Shown here in pieces: positions 7,888 to 17,040 of a stretch of 64,000 nt of DNA. The first letter of the stretch is position 1. Each line of letters opens with the position of its first letter. The position numbers and the translations under genes are program-made. Source of the stretch: Streptomyces sp. NBC_01591. GTDB taxonomy: Bacteria; Actinomycetota; Actinomycetes; Streptomycetales; Streptomycetaceae. The notes under the pieces are model-generated. The model worked only from the letters and a program-made list of their open reading frames with translations, did no database searches and had not been told where the DNA came from. Where the stretch lies: positions 8,184,001-8,248,000 of the forward strand of contig NZ_CP109327.1 in the NCBI RefSeq assembly GCF_035918155.1. Reading direction: 5' to 3'.

Positions 7888-9203
7888 GAGCGGGGCCCCT
7901 CGGGGTGGTGGCCCGGACCGCCGGGTGGAACCGGCGCGAGCAGTTCGTGAAGATCGTCGGCCGGACATCGGCCCCGGGCGACGAAACGGTCGTTGAAGCC
8001 GGCCACGGCGTCCTGCACGGCCTGCGTGGCCCCCATCCGGGGCAGCGCCTCCAGTGCGACCTCGAAGCAGGTGGCCGCCGCCGCCCGCAGTTCGGGATCG
8101 GTCAGGCCGTCGCGGGCGGCGCCGGCCCACAGCGGATTGCGCGGCGCCGGCTCCGCCCCGGCCGTCTCGGCCAGTGGTTTCACGGTGCGGTACACGGTCT
8201 CGGCGGCCTCCGGGTCGTCGAACAGGGCAGTGGTGACGGCGAGCGGCACCAGCCACCCGTCCGCACCGTGCTGTGCGTCGATCATGCGCAGCTCCAGATG
8301 GCCGCGCGGGCGCACGGGCGGGAAGAGCGTGCTGATGTGGAAGTCGAGATCGGCGCGCACCGGGGGTCTCGGCGCGCCGGTGCGGATCCAGTCGCGGAAC
8401 GTCAGACCCTCCGGCACGGCCCAGGGGCGGTCGTCGTCCCGGATGCACATCACCGGGGTGTCCAGCACGTGTGCGGCCCAGGCGTCGCGCGGCGGCAGAC
8501 CGCCGGACGGTGCCAGGGACCGCCATGGATCGAGGTCGGCCCAGAGCGACTGCCGGGTGGACCGCCACAGTGTCGGGCGGCCGAGCCGGAAGGGCGAGTT
8601 CGCGAACGCCGCCACCAGGACCGCGCCCAGCAGATGGCACAGCTGCCAGCGCCGCCCGTAGCCGAGCGGACCCGGTTCCTCCTCTCCGGCGTCCAGACAG
8701 ACCTGGACGGACGCGGTGGTGCACATCATGGCGCGGCCGGCCGGTCCCGACCGGTCGAACGAGACCTCCATGGCGTCGTAGCGGGGCTCGCCCAGCAGAC
8801 GGCGCGGAGGGTGCCACGGGTCGACGCCGAGACCCACCGGCGCGAGCCCCACCCGGTCCAGGGCGTCACGTACCGCGGTGAGATCTGCGGCGGTGGCATC
8901 GACGCACTCCATCAGGGAGTCGGCGGGGCGCGAGCTGAGCTCCAGCTGGCCGCCGGGTTCGAAGGTGAGCGCCGCGCTCAGGGGCAGGGCCCGGAGGATG
9001 GCGGCGGCCGCGTCGAGACGGTGGTGCGGGACGGGGGCGCGGGGGTGATCCCGGTCGTGGATGAGCCATTCGAGTTCGACGCCGACCCTGCGGGGCGGTC
9101 CCGTCTTGAAACAGATGCAGCGCAGTAAATCCTCCGCCTCGCCCTCGCCCAGGGGCGGGGACTGGCCGGGCGGACCGTGGCCGCCGGGTGTGTCGTACGA
9201 CAT
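7884..9203 (-). CDS. egtA: Glutamate-cysteine ligase EgtA
   Basis: A 439-residue member of the GCS2 group that makes gamma-glutamylcysteine for ergothioneine. Visible family features are RVGVELEWLIHD near residue 40, TFEPGGQLELSS near residue 80, GVDPWHPPRR, CTTASVQVCLD near residue 165, and GHLELRMIDAQ near residue 305. The ATG at 9203 follows GAAGGAGG. It is the first gene of egtABCD; no egtE (C-S lyase) lies nearby, as is usual in streptomycetes. Its 5' region faces the macrodomain gene, with a GC-rich 148-base gap containing a short imperfect hairpin near 9259-9278. Confidence 0.92.
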   Translation of the reverse strand: MSYDTPGGHGPPGQSPPLGEGEAEDLLRCICFKTGPPRRVGVELEWLIHDRDHPRAPVPHHRLDAAAAILRALPLSAALTFEPGGQLELSSRPADSLMECVDATAADLTAVRDALDRVGLAPVGLGVDPWHPPRRLLGEPRYDAMEVSFDRSGPAGRAMMCTTASVQVCLDAGEEEPGPLGYGRRWQLCHLLGAVLVAAFANSPFRLGRPTLWRSTRQSLWADLDPWRSLAPSGGLPPRDAWAAHVLDTPVMCIRDDDRPWAVPEGLTFRDWIRTGAPRPPVRADLDFHISTLFPPVRPRGHLELRMIDAQHGADGWLVPLAVTTALFDDPEAAETVYRTVKPLAETAGAEPAPRNPLWAGAARDGLTDPELRAAAATCFEVALEALPRMGATQAVQDAVAGFNDRFVARGRCPADDLHELLAPVPPGGPGHHPEGPRS

Positions 9204-9351
9204 GCCGGGCCTCCTTCTCTCGGTGCCTCCCCACCACCCAAACCCCTACGAGTGGATCGCACAAGGGTGCCCCTGTGCGTCGGAAATCCGGTTGCATCCA
9301 TGCCGTTGGAGCGTCGAGCATGCCCCGTATGCACCACACGGGGGAGTACCG

Positions 9352-10206
9352 ATGAGCGCACGGCTGCGCGGCATCGCGCGTGAGACCGAGGCCATTGTCG
9401 AGGCCGGCCGCTACCACACGCGGGACGGGCGGGAGGTGAGCATCGAGCGCGCGCTGACCACTGCACTCTCGGGGACCAGGCTGTACGGCCCCCAGCCGGT
9501 TCCGGTCGCGGCACTCGACGACGACCGCACCCCGGTCGTCGAGGTCACCGGCGAGAGCAGCCTGCAGGCGGCGCGCCGGATGACCGGCGAAGGCCCCGGC
9601 AAGGTCGCCGTGCTGAACTACGCCTCCGCCCGCAATCCCGGCGGCGGATACCTCAACGGCGCGCAGGCCCAGGAGGAGGCCCTGTGCAGGGGCTCCGCCC
9701 TGTACGCCACCTTGCTGCGCGCCCCCGACTACTACGCCCACCACCGCGCGGAACGCAGCGCCTTCTACACCGACCGGGTGATTCACTCGCCGGGCGTACC
9801 GGTCTTCCGCGACGACCGGGGACAGCTGCTCGACACCCCGTACACCGCGGGTTTCCTCACCTCCCCGGCACCCAACGCCGGAGTCATCCGCAGCCGCACC
9901 CCCGAGGAGGCCCACCGCATCCCCGCCGCGCTCGCGTCCCGGGCGGAGCGGGTGCTCGAGGTCGCGGCGGTGCGCGGGTACCGCAGGCTGGTGCTGGGCG
10001 CCTGGGGCTGCGGTGTGTTCCGCAACGATCCGGCGCAGGTGGCCGACGCGTTCCGGGCGCTGCTCCTCGACGGCGGCAGGTTCGCCGGGCACTTCGAGCA
10101 GATCGTCTTCGGCATCCTCGACCGCAGCCCCGAATCCGCCACCCGGTCCGCCTTCAGCCGGACGTTCGACCAGGACCAGGGCCCCGGTCCCTACTGCCAG
10201 TCGTAG
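9352..10206 (+). CDS. Bacterial-type poly(ADP-ribose) glycohydrolase-like macrodomain protein (TIGR02452)
   Basis: A 284-residue protein of the DUF2263/PARG-like macrodomain family. The PARG signature is complete: NPGGGYLNG with GGG at about residues 97-99, followed by the catalytic QEE at 107-109. LVLGAWGCGVFRNDP near residue 220 is the second macrodomain loop. Family members hydrolyse ADP-ribose polymers or related ADP-ribose modifications in the cytoplasm. ATG at 9352 follows GGGGGAG. The last 16 bases overlap the convergent MazF-like gene. The family is clear; the physiological target in this organism is unknown. Confidence 0.88.
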   Translation: MSARLRGIARETEAIVEAGRYHTRDGREVSIERALTTALSGTRLYGPQPVPVAALDDDRTPVVEVTGESSLQAARRMTGEGPGKVAVLNYASARNPGGGYLNGAQAQEEALCRGSALYATLLRAPDYYAHHRAERSAFYTDRVIHSPGVPVFRDDRGQLLDTPYTAGFLTSPAPNAGVIRSRTPEEAHRIPAALASRAERVLEVAAVRGYRRLVLGAWGCGVFRNDPAQVADAFRALLLDGGRFAGHFEQIVFGILDRSPESATRSAFSRTFDQDQGPGPYCQS

Positions 10207-10658
10207 CGCTCCCGCAGCCGCCCGGCGACCCGGTCGAACCTGTCCCGGTCCAGCGCGCACGCCTCACGCCGCATTCCGTCCTCGTGCACCCGCAGGACCC
10301 GGTCCAGATCGACCCACGACGGGCGGCCGGAGCTGTCCCAGGGGCCGGCCCCGAGCGCCACCCACTCGCGATCCTGGTCGTGCTGCTTGCTGGAGAGCTG
10401 CACGGCGAGCAGCGTGCCCGCCGCCTCGCGGGCCACCACCAGGACCGGGCGGTCCTTGCCGCGCCCGTCGTTCTCCTCGAACGGCACCCACGCCCAGACG
10501 ATCTCGCCGGGGTCGGGGTCGCCGTCCCGGTCGGGGGCGTACGAGGTGCGGACCGGCCCCACGTCGCGCGGGTCGGCCCGCGAGGTGGCGGTCGGGCCGG
10601 TGCGGCCCGGGAAGTCGGCCGAGCTGTCGATGCTGTCGTCACGGTGCTGGATGGTCAT
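10191..10658 (-). CDS. PemK/MazF-like protein without a linked antitoxin
   Basis: 155 residues. The fold is recognised from PGEIVWAWVPFEE, then RGKDRPVLVVAR, LLAVQLSSK and the tail WVDLDRVLRV. About 45 hydrophilic residues precede the domain. MazF relatives are ribosome-independent endoribonucleases, and streptomycete members of this shape often stand alone. No antitoxin-like gene is adjacent on the same strand: flotillin ends 93 bases upstream. The 3' end overlaps the macrodomain gene. Toxicity should therefore not be assumed. Confidence 0.75.
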   Translation of the reverse strand: MTIQHRDDSIDSSADFPGRTGPTATSRADPRDVGPVRTSYAPDRDGDPDPGEIVWAWVPFEENDGRGKDRPVLVVAREAAGTLLAVQLSSKQHDQDREWVALGAGPWDSSGRPSWVDLDRVLRVHEDGMRREACALDRDRFDRVAGRLRERYDWQ

Positions 10659-10751
10659 CCCCACACCGTAGGACCTGTACGGCCGATTCCGTGGAGCGGG
10701 GCCGGTGCCCGCCCCGGATCGAGGGGCGCGCACCGGCCACCGCCGGACCGG

Positions 10752-12266
10752 TCAGGAGGACGAGCCGCCCTCCTGATCACCCGTCACCGGAATGTTCTGC
10801 TTGCGCGGGGAGGGCGGGGTGGCCGGAGCCACCCCGTTCACCTGCGGCCCCGGTTCCGCCGGGCCGTTCTGACTCATCGTCGCCAGCAACTGCCGGGCCA
10901 GCCCGAGCCCCGTGCCGCCCATGGTCAGCGCCTTCGCGAACATGTCCGACATGCCGTCGGCCCCGTTAAGCAGCACCATGTGGTCGACGCTGCCGAAGGC
11001 ACCCGCGCCCGCCTGGACGATCTCCGGCCACTTCTCGGCCAGCTGCTGTGCGACGACCGCCTCCTGGTTCTCCGCCAGGGCGGCGGCCCGCGCCTTGATC
11101 GCCTCGGCCTCGGCGAGACCCTTGGCACGGGCCGCCTCCGCCAGCGCCAGTCCCTTGGCCTGAGCAGCGGCCGCCTCGGCCTCACCCGTCGCCCTGGTCG
11201 CCGTCGCGGACGCCGCGCCGCGCGCCTTCGTCGCCTCGGCCTCCGCGAGCGCCGCCGTCTTGACCCGGTTGGCCTCCGCGACCGCGGCGAGCTCCGTCTC
11301 CCGCGCCTTCGCCTCGGCGGCCGAGATCCGGGCATCGCGCTCGCCCTCGGCCAGCGTGCGCTTCTCGTACGCCTGGGCGTCCGCGGGCTTGCGCACATCG
11401 GCCTGGAGCTGCTGCTCACGCCGCTGGGCCTCCAGTTCGGCGACCCGGGTCTCCTGGACCACCACCTCCTGCCGGGCCGCCGCGTCGGCCAGCGGGCCCG
11501 CCTGCCGGGAGCTGGCCGCCGCCTTGTCGCGCTCGGCCTGGTATCCGGCCTGCAGGATCTCGCTGTCCCGGGTCGCCTCCGACATCCGGGCCGCGGCCTG
11601 CTGCTCCGCCTCGGTGGCCAGACGGTTGGCCTCGGCCTGCGCGATCCGGGCGTCCCGCTGCACGGCCGCCGCGTGCGGCATCGCCAGGTTCTTGATGTAG
11701 CCCGTGGGGTCCTCGATCTCATGGATCTGGAGCGAATCGACGATGAGCCCGAGCTTCTCCATCTCGGTCCCGCACGCCGCCCGGGTCTGCCCGGTGAGTT
11801 TCTCCCGGTCCCGGATCATGTCCTCGACCGTCAACCCGCCCACGATGGACCGCAGATGACCGGCGAAGACGTTGTGCACCCGCTCCGACATCAGCTTCTG
11901 CTGATCGAGGAACCGGCGGGCCGCGTTGGCGATCGACACGAAGTCGTCGCCCACCTTGAAGATGACAACGCCCCGCACCCGCAGTGGAATCCCCTGATGC
12001 GTGACGCAATCGACGGACAGCTCGGTCTCGTTGAGATCCAGGGACATCTTCCGCACGGCCTGGACCCCGGGCAGGACGAGAGTGCCGTGACCGGTGACGA
12101 TCCGGAACCCCATGCCCTGCCCCAGGCCCTCGGTCCTGTGCTTGGAACCCGAGATGACCAGTGCTTCGTTGGGCTCGGCCACCCGCCACATCAGCTTGAA
12201 CAGGCCGAACAACACAATGATGGCGGCGAGTACGAGACCCGCCGTGACACCGATGACCATCGGCAT
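10752..12266 (-). CDS. Flotillin-family SPFH protein
   Basis: 504 residues: one N-terminal membrane segment (about residues 2-22), an SPFH/band-7 domain to about residue 190 (RVAEPNEALVISG, VQAVRKMSLDLNE, GVVIFKVGDDFVSI), then a long coiled coil rich in Ala/Glu with repeated AEA/AKA heptads to about 440, and a Gly/Pro-rich tail. Flotillins scaffold ordered membrane microdomains and affect secretion and signalling. ATG at 12266 is preferred to GTG at 12281 because AAGGGGG lies just upstream. The small NfeD-like gene next door is the usual partner. Confidence 0.92.
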   Translation of the reverse strand: MPMVIGVTAGLVLAAIIVLFGLFKLMWRVAEPNEALVISGSKHRTEGLGQGMGFRIVTGHGTLVLPGVQAVRKMSLDLNETELSVDCVTHQGIPLRVRGVVIFKVGDDFVSIANAARRFLDQQKLMSERVHNVFAGHLRSIVGGLTVEDMIRDREKLTGQTRAACGTEMEKLGLIVDSLQIHEIEDPTGYIKNLAMPHAAAVQRDARIAQAEANRLATEAEQQAAARMSEATRDSEILQAGYQAERDKAAASSRQAGPLADAAARQEVVVQETRVAELEAQRREQQLQADVRKPADAQAYEKRTLAEGERDARISAAEAKARETELAAVAEANRVKTAALAEAEATKARGAASATATRATGEAEAAAAQAKGLALAEAARAKGLAEAEAIKARAAALAENQEAVVAQQLAEKWPEIVQAGAGAFGSVDHMVLLNGADGMSDMFAKALTMGGTGLGLARQLLATMSQNGPAEPGPQVNGVAPATPPSPRKQNIPVTGDQEGGSSS

Positions 12267-12406
12267 GCGCCCCCTTATCACGGCACCCCGTCGGCACCGC
12301 TGAACACGGGGGAGTCTTCTCCTGCGCGCTACGGTGCAGAAGCCGCGTGCGGATCCTTGCCGAATCCTTGACGAAAAAATCCGTCAAGAGCCCCCCACGC
12401 GGGGCC

Positions 12407-12625
12407 TCAACTCCCGTACGCGGGAGCCACATAGACCGTGCGCGGCGGCAGATGCTCGATCACCGTCACCACCGTGCCCACCTCGATGCGCTCCTTCGCC
12501 GCTGCCGGATACGCGAGAAAGTGCTCGGCGCCGCCCCGGATCCGTACCATCACCTCGCCGACCAGTCCCGGCCCCACCGTCCCGGTCACCCGCCCGAGCA
12601 GCCCCACCATCGAGGATTCACCCAT
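12407..12625 (-). CDS. Small NfeD-like OB-fold protein
   Basis: 72 residues. The protein has alternating beta-strand patterns (GRVTGTVGPGLVGEVMVRI, then VGTVVTVIEHLPPRTVYV) resembling the C-terminal OB-fold domain of NfeD, without a membrane part. NfeD domains accompany SPFH proteins and are thought to regulate them. It lies 140 bases upstream of flotillin on the same strand. The start is uncertain (ATG at 12625, ATG at 12610 or GTG at 12643); no strong ribosome site decides it. Confidence 0.65.
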   Translation of the reverse strand: MGESSMVGLLGRVTGTVGPGLVGEVMVRIRGGAEHFLAYPAAAKERIEVGTVVTVIEHLPPRTVYVAPAYGS

Positions 12626-12674
12626 GCCCCGGAGCGTACCCACGCATCACGGGTCTGGAAGACTGCCCGACGCC

Positions 12675-13697
12675 ATGAGCCAGTTATCGAACCAGCCCAC
12701 CCAACGCCCCGCCCCCACCAGCGCCGACGTCGCACGGCTCGCCGGGGTCTCCCGGGCCACCGTCTCGTACGTGCTGAACAACAGCTCCACCGTGCGGATC
12801 AGCGAATCCACCCGCCGCCGGGTCAGGGAAGCGGCCACCGAACTGGGTTACGTACCGCACGCGGCGGCGCGGAGCCTGCGCGCCGGACACACCCGCATGG
12901 TGCTGCTGCCCACCGTGAACTTCCCGACCGGACCACTGCACCACCACTTCTTCCACGAACTGGAATCGGGCCTGCGCCGCCTCGACTACACCGTCGTCCA
13001 GTACGGCAGCACCGGCCTGGACCCCGACGACGCACCCCGCGCCTGGGCCGAACTCCGCCCGGTCGCCGTGATCGCTCCCGGTACGATCGACCTCACCCCG
13101 CAGGGGATATCCGTGCTCAGGCGGTCGGGGGCGAAGGCCGTGATCACTCTCGGCCCGCGGCCGGTACCGGGCGCCCACGCACTGGTCATGGACCAGCGGG
13201 AGGTCGGCAGCTGCGCGGTCGGCCATCTGCTGGAACGCGGCCGGCGCCGCATCGGTGTGGTCATGCCCGAGGAATGCGGTCTGGGCCTGTTCGCCGAACC
13301 CCGGCTGACCGGGGCCCGGCAGGCCGCACAGTTCCACGGGGCCCGGGTCGAACCGCTGCCGCTGCGGTACGACGAGGAGTCCGCCGCCCGGCTGGCCGCC
13401 CGCTGGCGCACCCTGGACCTCGACGCCGTGTTCGCCTACAACGACGAATACGCGATGCTCCTGATGCGGGCCCTCCAGGACGCGGGCATCGACGTGCCGC
13501 GGGAGACCGCCGTGGTCGGTGCCGACGACCTGATGCTGGGCAGGCTGCTGCGCCCCCGGCTCAGCACCGTACGAATGGAGCTGGCCACGGCCCAGCCGCT
13601 GGCGGACCTCGTCGACCGGCTGGTGCGGGATCCCGGCGGCGCCCCCGAACACCACGACCTGCTGCGGGTCGGGGTGGTCCGGCGCGAGTCCGGTTGA
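12675..13697 (+). CDS. LacI/GalR-family transcriptional regulator
   Basis: 340 residues. The N-terminal HTH is canonical: TSADVARLAGVSRATVSYVLNN at about residues 16-37, followed by the hinge RRRVREAATELGYVPHAAARSL. The rest is the periplasmic-binding-protein-like sensor (RTMVLLP start, VMDQREVGSCAVGHLL, FAYNDEYAMLLMRAL, AVVGADDLMLGRLLRP, LSTVRMEL). It is divergent from flotillin/NfeD by 49 bases. No sugar genes lie directly beside it, so its target is unknown; the sugar-binding lipoprotein 10 kb away and the GH16 gene 4 kb away are only possibilities. Confidence 0.92.
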   Translation: MSQLSNQPTQRPAPTSADVARLAGVSRATVSYVLNNSSTVRISESTRRRVREAATELGYVPHAAARSLRAGHTRMVLLPTVNFPTGPLHHHFFHELESGLRRLDYTVVQYGSTGLDPDDAPRAWAELRPVAVIAPGTIDLTPQGISVLRRSGAKAVITLGPRPVPGAHALVMDQREVGSCAVGHLLERGRRRIGVVMPEECGLGLFAEPRLTGARQAAQFHGARVEPLPLRYDEESAARLAARWRTLDLDAVFAYNDEYAMLLMRALQDAGIDVPRETAVVGADDLMLGRLLRPRLSTVRMELATAQPLADLVDRLVRDPGGAPEHHDLLRVGVVRRESG

Positions 13698-13780
13698 GGC
13701 GTCGGGGCGGGGCGCGGCGGTCGGACCGCACCGCGCGGCAGCGCGGCAACGTGCGCACCGCGCGCCCCTTGCCTAGCGTC

Positions 13781-14086
13781 ATGACCATGAGCCATCCGCA
13801 GAGTTACGAGATCCTGCTGGTCCCCGGATTCGCCGAGGACACCACCGACGCCGGCGAGCCCGGCGGCGCCATCCGCTCGGCCGTCGTGTCGGCGACCGGC
13901 GAGACGGGGGCATCGGGCTACCCCCGGTATTCCGGCGAAGGCATCGTCGCGGACATCGACCCCGCGACGCACGCGGTCGAGGCCCTGCTGGTCGACGGCG
14001 CCGAGCTGGCCTTCGGCCTCTCGGCCCGGATCAAGGAGAAGGACACCGAAACCGACACCGAAACCGAAGCCGGCGCCGACCGCTGA
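13781..14086 (+). CDS. Hypothetical protein with acidic TE repeat tail
   Basis: 101 residues, no recognised family. The body looks like a small mixed alpha/beta domain with SYEILLVPGF, GEGIVADIDPATHAVEALLVDGAELAFGL. The last 20 residues are a low-complexity DTETDTETEA repeat. Start at ATG 13781 or 13787; no clear ribosome site. A strong bidirectional hairpin follows. Confidence 0.55.
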   Translation: MTMSHPQSYEILLVPGFAEDTTDAGEPGGAIRSAVVSATGETGASGYPRYSGEGIVADIDPATHAVEALLVDGAELAFGLSARIKEKDTETDTETEAGADR

Positions 14087-14114
14087 GGCCGCGCCGCCCG
14101 CTCCGGGACACGAC

Positions 14115-14148
14115 GACGGGCCCGGCCGCCGGTCCGGCCGGGCCCGTC
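14115..14148. terminator. Bidirectional hairpin terminator
   Basis: Perfect 13-base inverted repeat (GACGGGCCCGGCC with its complement, eight-base loop) in the gap between the convergent hypothetical gene and thioredoxin. Position between two gene ends and high stability support a shared terminator; no T-run is present, which is normal in streptomycetes. Confidence 0.75.
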
Positions 14149-14172
14149 ATCCGCGCCAGGAGCGCGCGGAGG

Positions 14173-14544
14173 CTACTTCTGCCCGTTCTGCTGCTCCTCG
14201 ATGGACTTGCGGACCTCGTCCATGTCCAGCTTCCTCGCCTGGCCGATCACGTCCTCCAGCGCCGCCTCCGGCAGCGCTCCGGGCTGCGCGAACACCGCCA
14301 CGTTCTCCCGGACGATCATCAGCGTCGGAATGGAGCGGATCTCGAAGGCCGCCGCCAGCTCCTGCTGCGCCTCCGTGTCGACCTTGGCGAAGACCAGGTC
14401 GTCGTGGCGCTCCGACGCCGCGTCGTAGACCGGCGCGAACTGCCGGCACGGGCCGCACCAGGAAGCCCAGAAGTCGATCAGGACGAAGTCGTTGTCACTG
14501 ACGACCTGATCGAAGTTTTCCTTGGTGAGCTCAACGGTGCTCAT
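14173..14544 (-). CDS. trxA: Thioredoxin
   Basis: 123 residues with the thioredoxin active site WCGPC (Cys30, Cys33) after VLIDFWAS, VDTEAQQELAAAFEIRSIPTLMI with the cis-proline near residue 75, and an unusual Glu/Gln-rich C-terminal helix after the fold. It reduces cytoplasmic disulfides. It is divergent from the flavin disulfide reductase gene with 114 bases between; that enzyme is not a thioredoxin reductase by sequence, so the pairing is suggestive only. Confidence 0.92.
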   Translation of the reverse strand: MSTVELTKENFDQVVSDNDFVLIDFWASWCGPCRQFAPVYDAASERHDDLVFAKVDTEAQQELAAAFEIRSIPTLMIVRENVAVFAQPGALPEAALEDVIGQARKLDMDEVRKSIEEQQNGQK

Positions 14545-14658
14545 TGTCTGTTACCTCTTCCTGTGCCCGCTCGGAACTGTCCGAACAACGGTGCCTGCAC
14601 TTGCGCTATTCCGCCTGCCCATGTGGCCGTCGCGCACACCCACGACCAGACTGTCCCC

Positions 14659-16101
14659 ATGACAGATGCTTCCCTGAACGCCGAGTACGACGTCGTGGTG
14701 ATCGGAGCGGGTCCGGTGGGTGAGAACGTTGCCGACCGGGCCCGTGCCGCCGGACTGAGCACGGCGGTCGTCGAGTCGGAGCTGATCGGCGGCGAGTGCT
14801 CCTACTGGGCCTGCATGCCCAGCAAGGCCCTGCTGCGCCCGGTGGTCGCCCGCGCCGACGCCCGCCGCGTCCCGGGCCTCAGCGACGCCGTGCAGGGCCC
14901 GCTGGACACCGCCGCGGTCCTCGCCCACCGTGACGCCTACGCATCGCACTGGAAGGACGACGGACAGGTCGCCTGGCTGGAGGGCATCGGCGCGGACATC
15001 TACCGCGGCCGGGGCAGGCTCACCGGCGAGAAGGCGGTGTCCGTCACCGCGCCCGACGGCACGGAACACCGGCTCACCGCCCGCCGGGCCGTCGCTGTCT
15101 GCACCGGCAGCCGCGCCGTCGTCCCCGACCTGCCCGGCATCGACGGGGCCCGGCCCTGGACCAGCCGGGAGGCGACGAGCGCCAAGAAGGTGCCCGGCCG
15201 CCTCGTGATCGTCGGCGGCGGCGTGGTCGGCGTGGAGATGGCCACCGTCTGGCAGGCCCTCGGTGCTCAGGTGACGATGCTGATCCGCGGCAAGGGGCTC
15301 CTGCCGAAGATGGAACCCTTCGCCGGCGAGCTGGTCGGGCAGGCCCTCACCGAGGCCGGGGCCGACATCCGCACCGGCGTCTCGGTCGCCTCCGTACGGC
15401 GCGCGGTCCCGGACGGCCCGGTCACCGTGGAACTGGACGGCGGCGAACACGTCGAGGCCGACGAAATCCTCTTCGCCACCGGCCGGGCCCCGCGCACCGA
15501 CGACCTCGGACTGGAAACGGTGGGCCTGGAACCCGGCACCTGGCTCACCGTCGACGACAGCTGCCGCGTCGAGGGCACCAACTGGCTCTACGCGGTCGGC
15601 GACGTCAACCACCGGGCGCTCCTCACCCACCAGGGCAAGTACCAGGCACGCATCGCGGGCGCCGCGATCGCCGCCCGCGCCGCCGCCGTACCGCTGCTGG
15701 AGACCGACCGCTGGGGCGCCCACGCGGCCACCGCCGACCACGCGGCCGTCCCCCAGGTCGTCTTCACCGACCCGGAGGCCGCCTCGGTCGGCCTCACCCT
15801 CGCCGAGGCCGAGCGGGCCGGCCACCGGGTACGGGCCGTCGACCACGACCTCGCCGCGGTGGCCGGCTCCGGCCTGTACGCGGACGGATACCGGGGCCGC
15901 GCCCGCATGGTCGTGGACCTCGACCGGGAGATCCTGCTCGGTGTCACCTTCGTCGGACCGGGCATCGGCGAGCTGCTGCACTCGGCGACGATCGCGGTCG
16001 CGGGCGAGGTCCCCATCGACCGGCTGTGGCACGCCGTGCCCGCGTACCCGACGATCAGCGAGGTCTGGCTGCGCCTGCTGGAGGCGTACCGGGACGCGTA
16101 G
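14659..16101 (+). CDS. FAD/NAD(P) pyridine nucleotide-disulfide oxidoreductase (dihydrolipoamide/mercuric reductase type)
   Basis: 480 residues. The FAD-binding VVIGAGPVGENVA is at residues 14-26 and the redox pair is CX4C (Cys47 and Cys52 in GGECSYWACMPSK). LVIVGGGVVGVEMATVW is the NAD(P) site, and LYAVGDVNHRALLTHQGKYQ the second FAD motif. The dimerisation domain ends with HAVPAYPTISE, an expanded form of the HxxP..E active-site tail. Probable two-electron disulfide reductase; the substrate is unknown. It is divergent from thioredoxin. Confidence 0.88.
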   Translation: MTDASLNAEYDVVVIGAGPVGENVADRARAAGLSTAVVESELIGGECSYWACMPSKALLRPVVARADARRVPGLSDAVQGPLDTAAVLAHRDAYASHWKDDGQVAWLEGIGADIYRGRGRLTGEKAVSVTAPDGTEHRLTARRAVAVCTGSRAVVPDLPGIDGARPWTSREATSAKKVPGRLVIVGGGVVGVEMATVWQALGAQVTMLIRGKGLLPKMEPFAGELVGQALTEAGADIRTGVSVASVRRAVPDGPVTVELDGGEHVEADEILFATGRAPRTDDLGLETVGLEPGTWLTVDDSCRVEGTNWLYAVGDVNHRALLTHQGKYQARIAGAAIAARAAAVPLLETDRWGAHAATADHAAVPQVVFTDPEAASVGLTLAEAERAGHRVRAVDHDLAAVAGSGLYADGYRGRARMVVDLDREILLGVTFVGPGIGELLHSATIAVAGEVPIDRLWHAVPAYPTISEVWLRLLEAYRDA

Positions 16102-16124
16102 ACCCTCGATACGGGACGGCATCC

Positions 16125-16925
16125 GTACCGGCCGTGACGACGGCCGCGAGCAGCGACTTCGTGTACGGGTGCCGCGGCGCCTCGACCACCTCCTGCGCCG
16201 TGCCCTCCTCGACCACCTCCGCGTCCTTCATCACACCCGGTCACTGATCCGCCGGATCACCGACAGATCGTGCGAGACGAACAACAGGGCCGTTCCCAGG
16301 CGCTGTTGAATGTCGTCCAGCAGATCCAGGACCTGTGCCCGCACCGAGGCGTCGAGCGCCGAGACCGGCTCGTCGCACACCAGGATGCCGGGGGACGGGG
16401 CGAGGGCGCGGGCGATGGCCACGCGTTGGCGCTGGCCGCCGGAGAGCTGGTCGGGGCGGCGGTGCAGACGTGCGAGCAGTTCGGTCGTCGGCCCCGTCTC
16501 CACGACCGAACCGTTCCGCAGCACCGCGGTGCGGTCCGCGATCCGCGCCACGACACCGAGGTCGTGACTGATCAGCAGCAGCCCCGTCCCGTCCTCCTTC
16601 GCCCCGGCCAGCAGGTCGAGGATCTGCGCCTGCACGGTCACATCGAGCGCGGTGGTCGGCTCGTCAGCGATGAGCAGACGCGGGCCGACGGCCAGCGCCG
16701 AGGCGATCAGTGCCCGCTGCCGCAGACCCCCGGAGAGCTCGTGCGGATACTGCGTCGCCCGTGCCTCCGGATCGGGGACACCCACCCGGCGCAGCAACTC
16801 GACTACGCGCGCCGATCAGTGCCCGCTCCACCGTACGGTGCAGCCGCATCGGCTCCGCGATCTCGGCCCCGATCCGGCGCAGCGGGTCCAGCGACACCAG
16901 CGCGTCCTGGGTTCCTCGGCGGGCG
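16125..16925 (-). pseudogene. Decayed double-domain dipeptide/oligopeptide ABC ATPase (DppD-DppF fusion)
   Basis: Read on the minus strand, this holds the C-terminal halves of two ABC ATPase domains. First half: [51 protein letters not shown]. It then runs straight into the second: [45 protein letters not shown]. Both Walker A motifs are missing: the first was lost with the N-terminus, the second to an internal deletion. One frameshift lies near 16805; another near 16230 separates the tail [11 protein letters not shown]...HPYTKSLLAAV. No intact permease partners are present. Clearly non-functional. Confidence 0.85.
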
Positions 16926-17040
16926 GGGCGGTCGCAACCAGTCGTTGCGGATGCTGTGACCAGGACTCACCGGCAGAGCCGACGGCCCGGGCCCGGGCCG
17001 AACAGACGGGCCGGACGGACGGCCCGGACGGCCCGGACGG

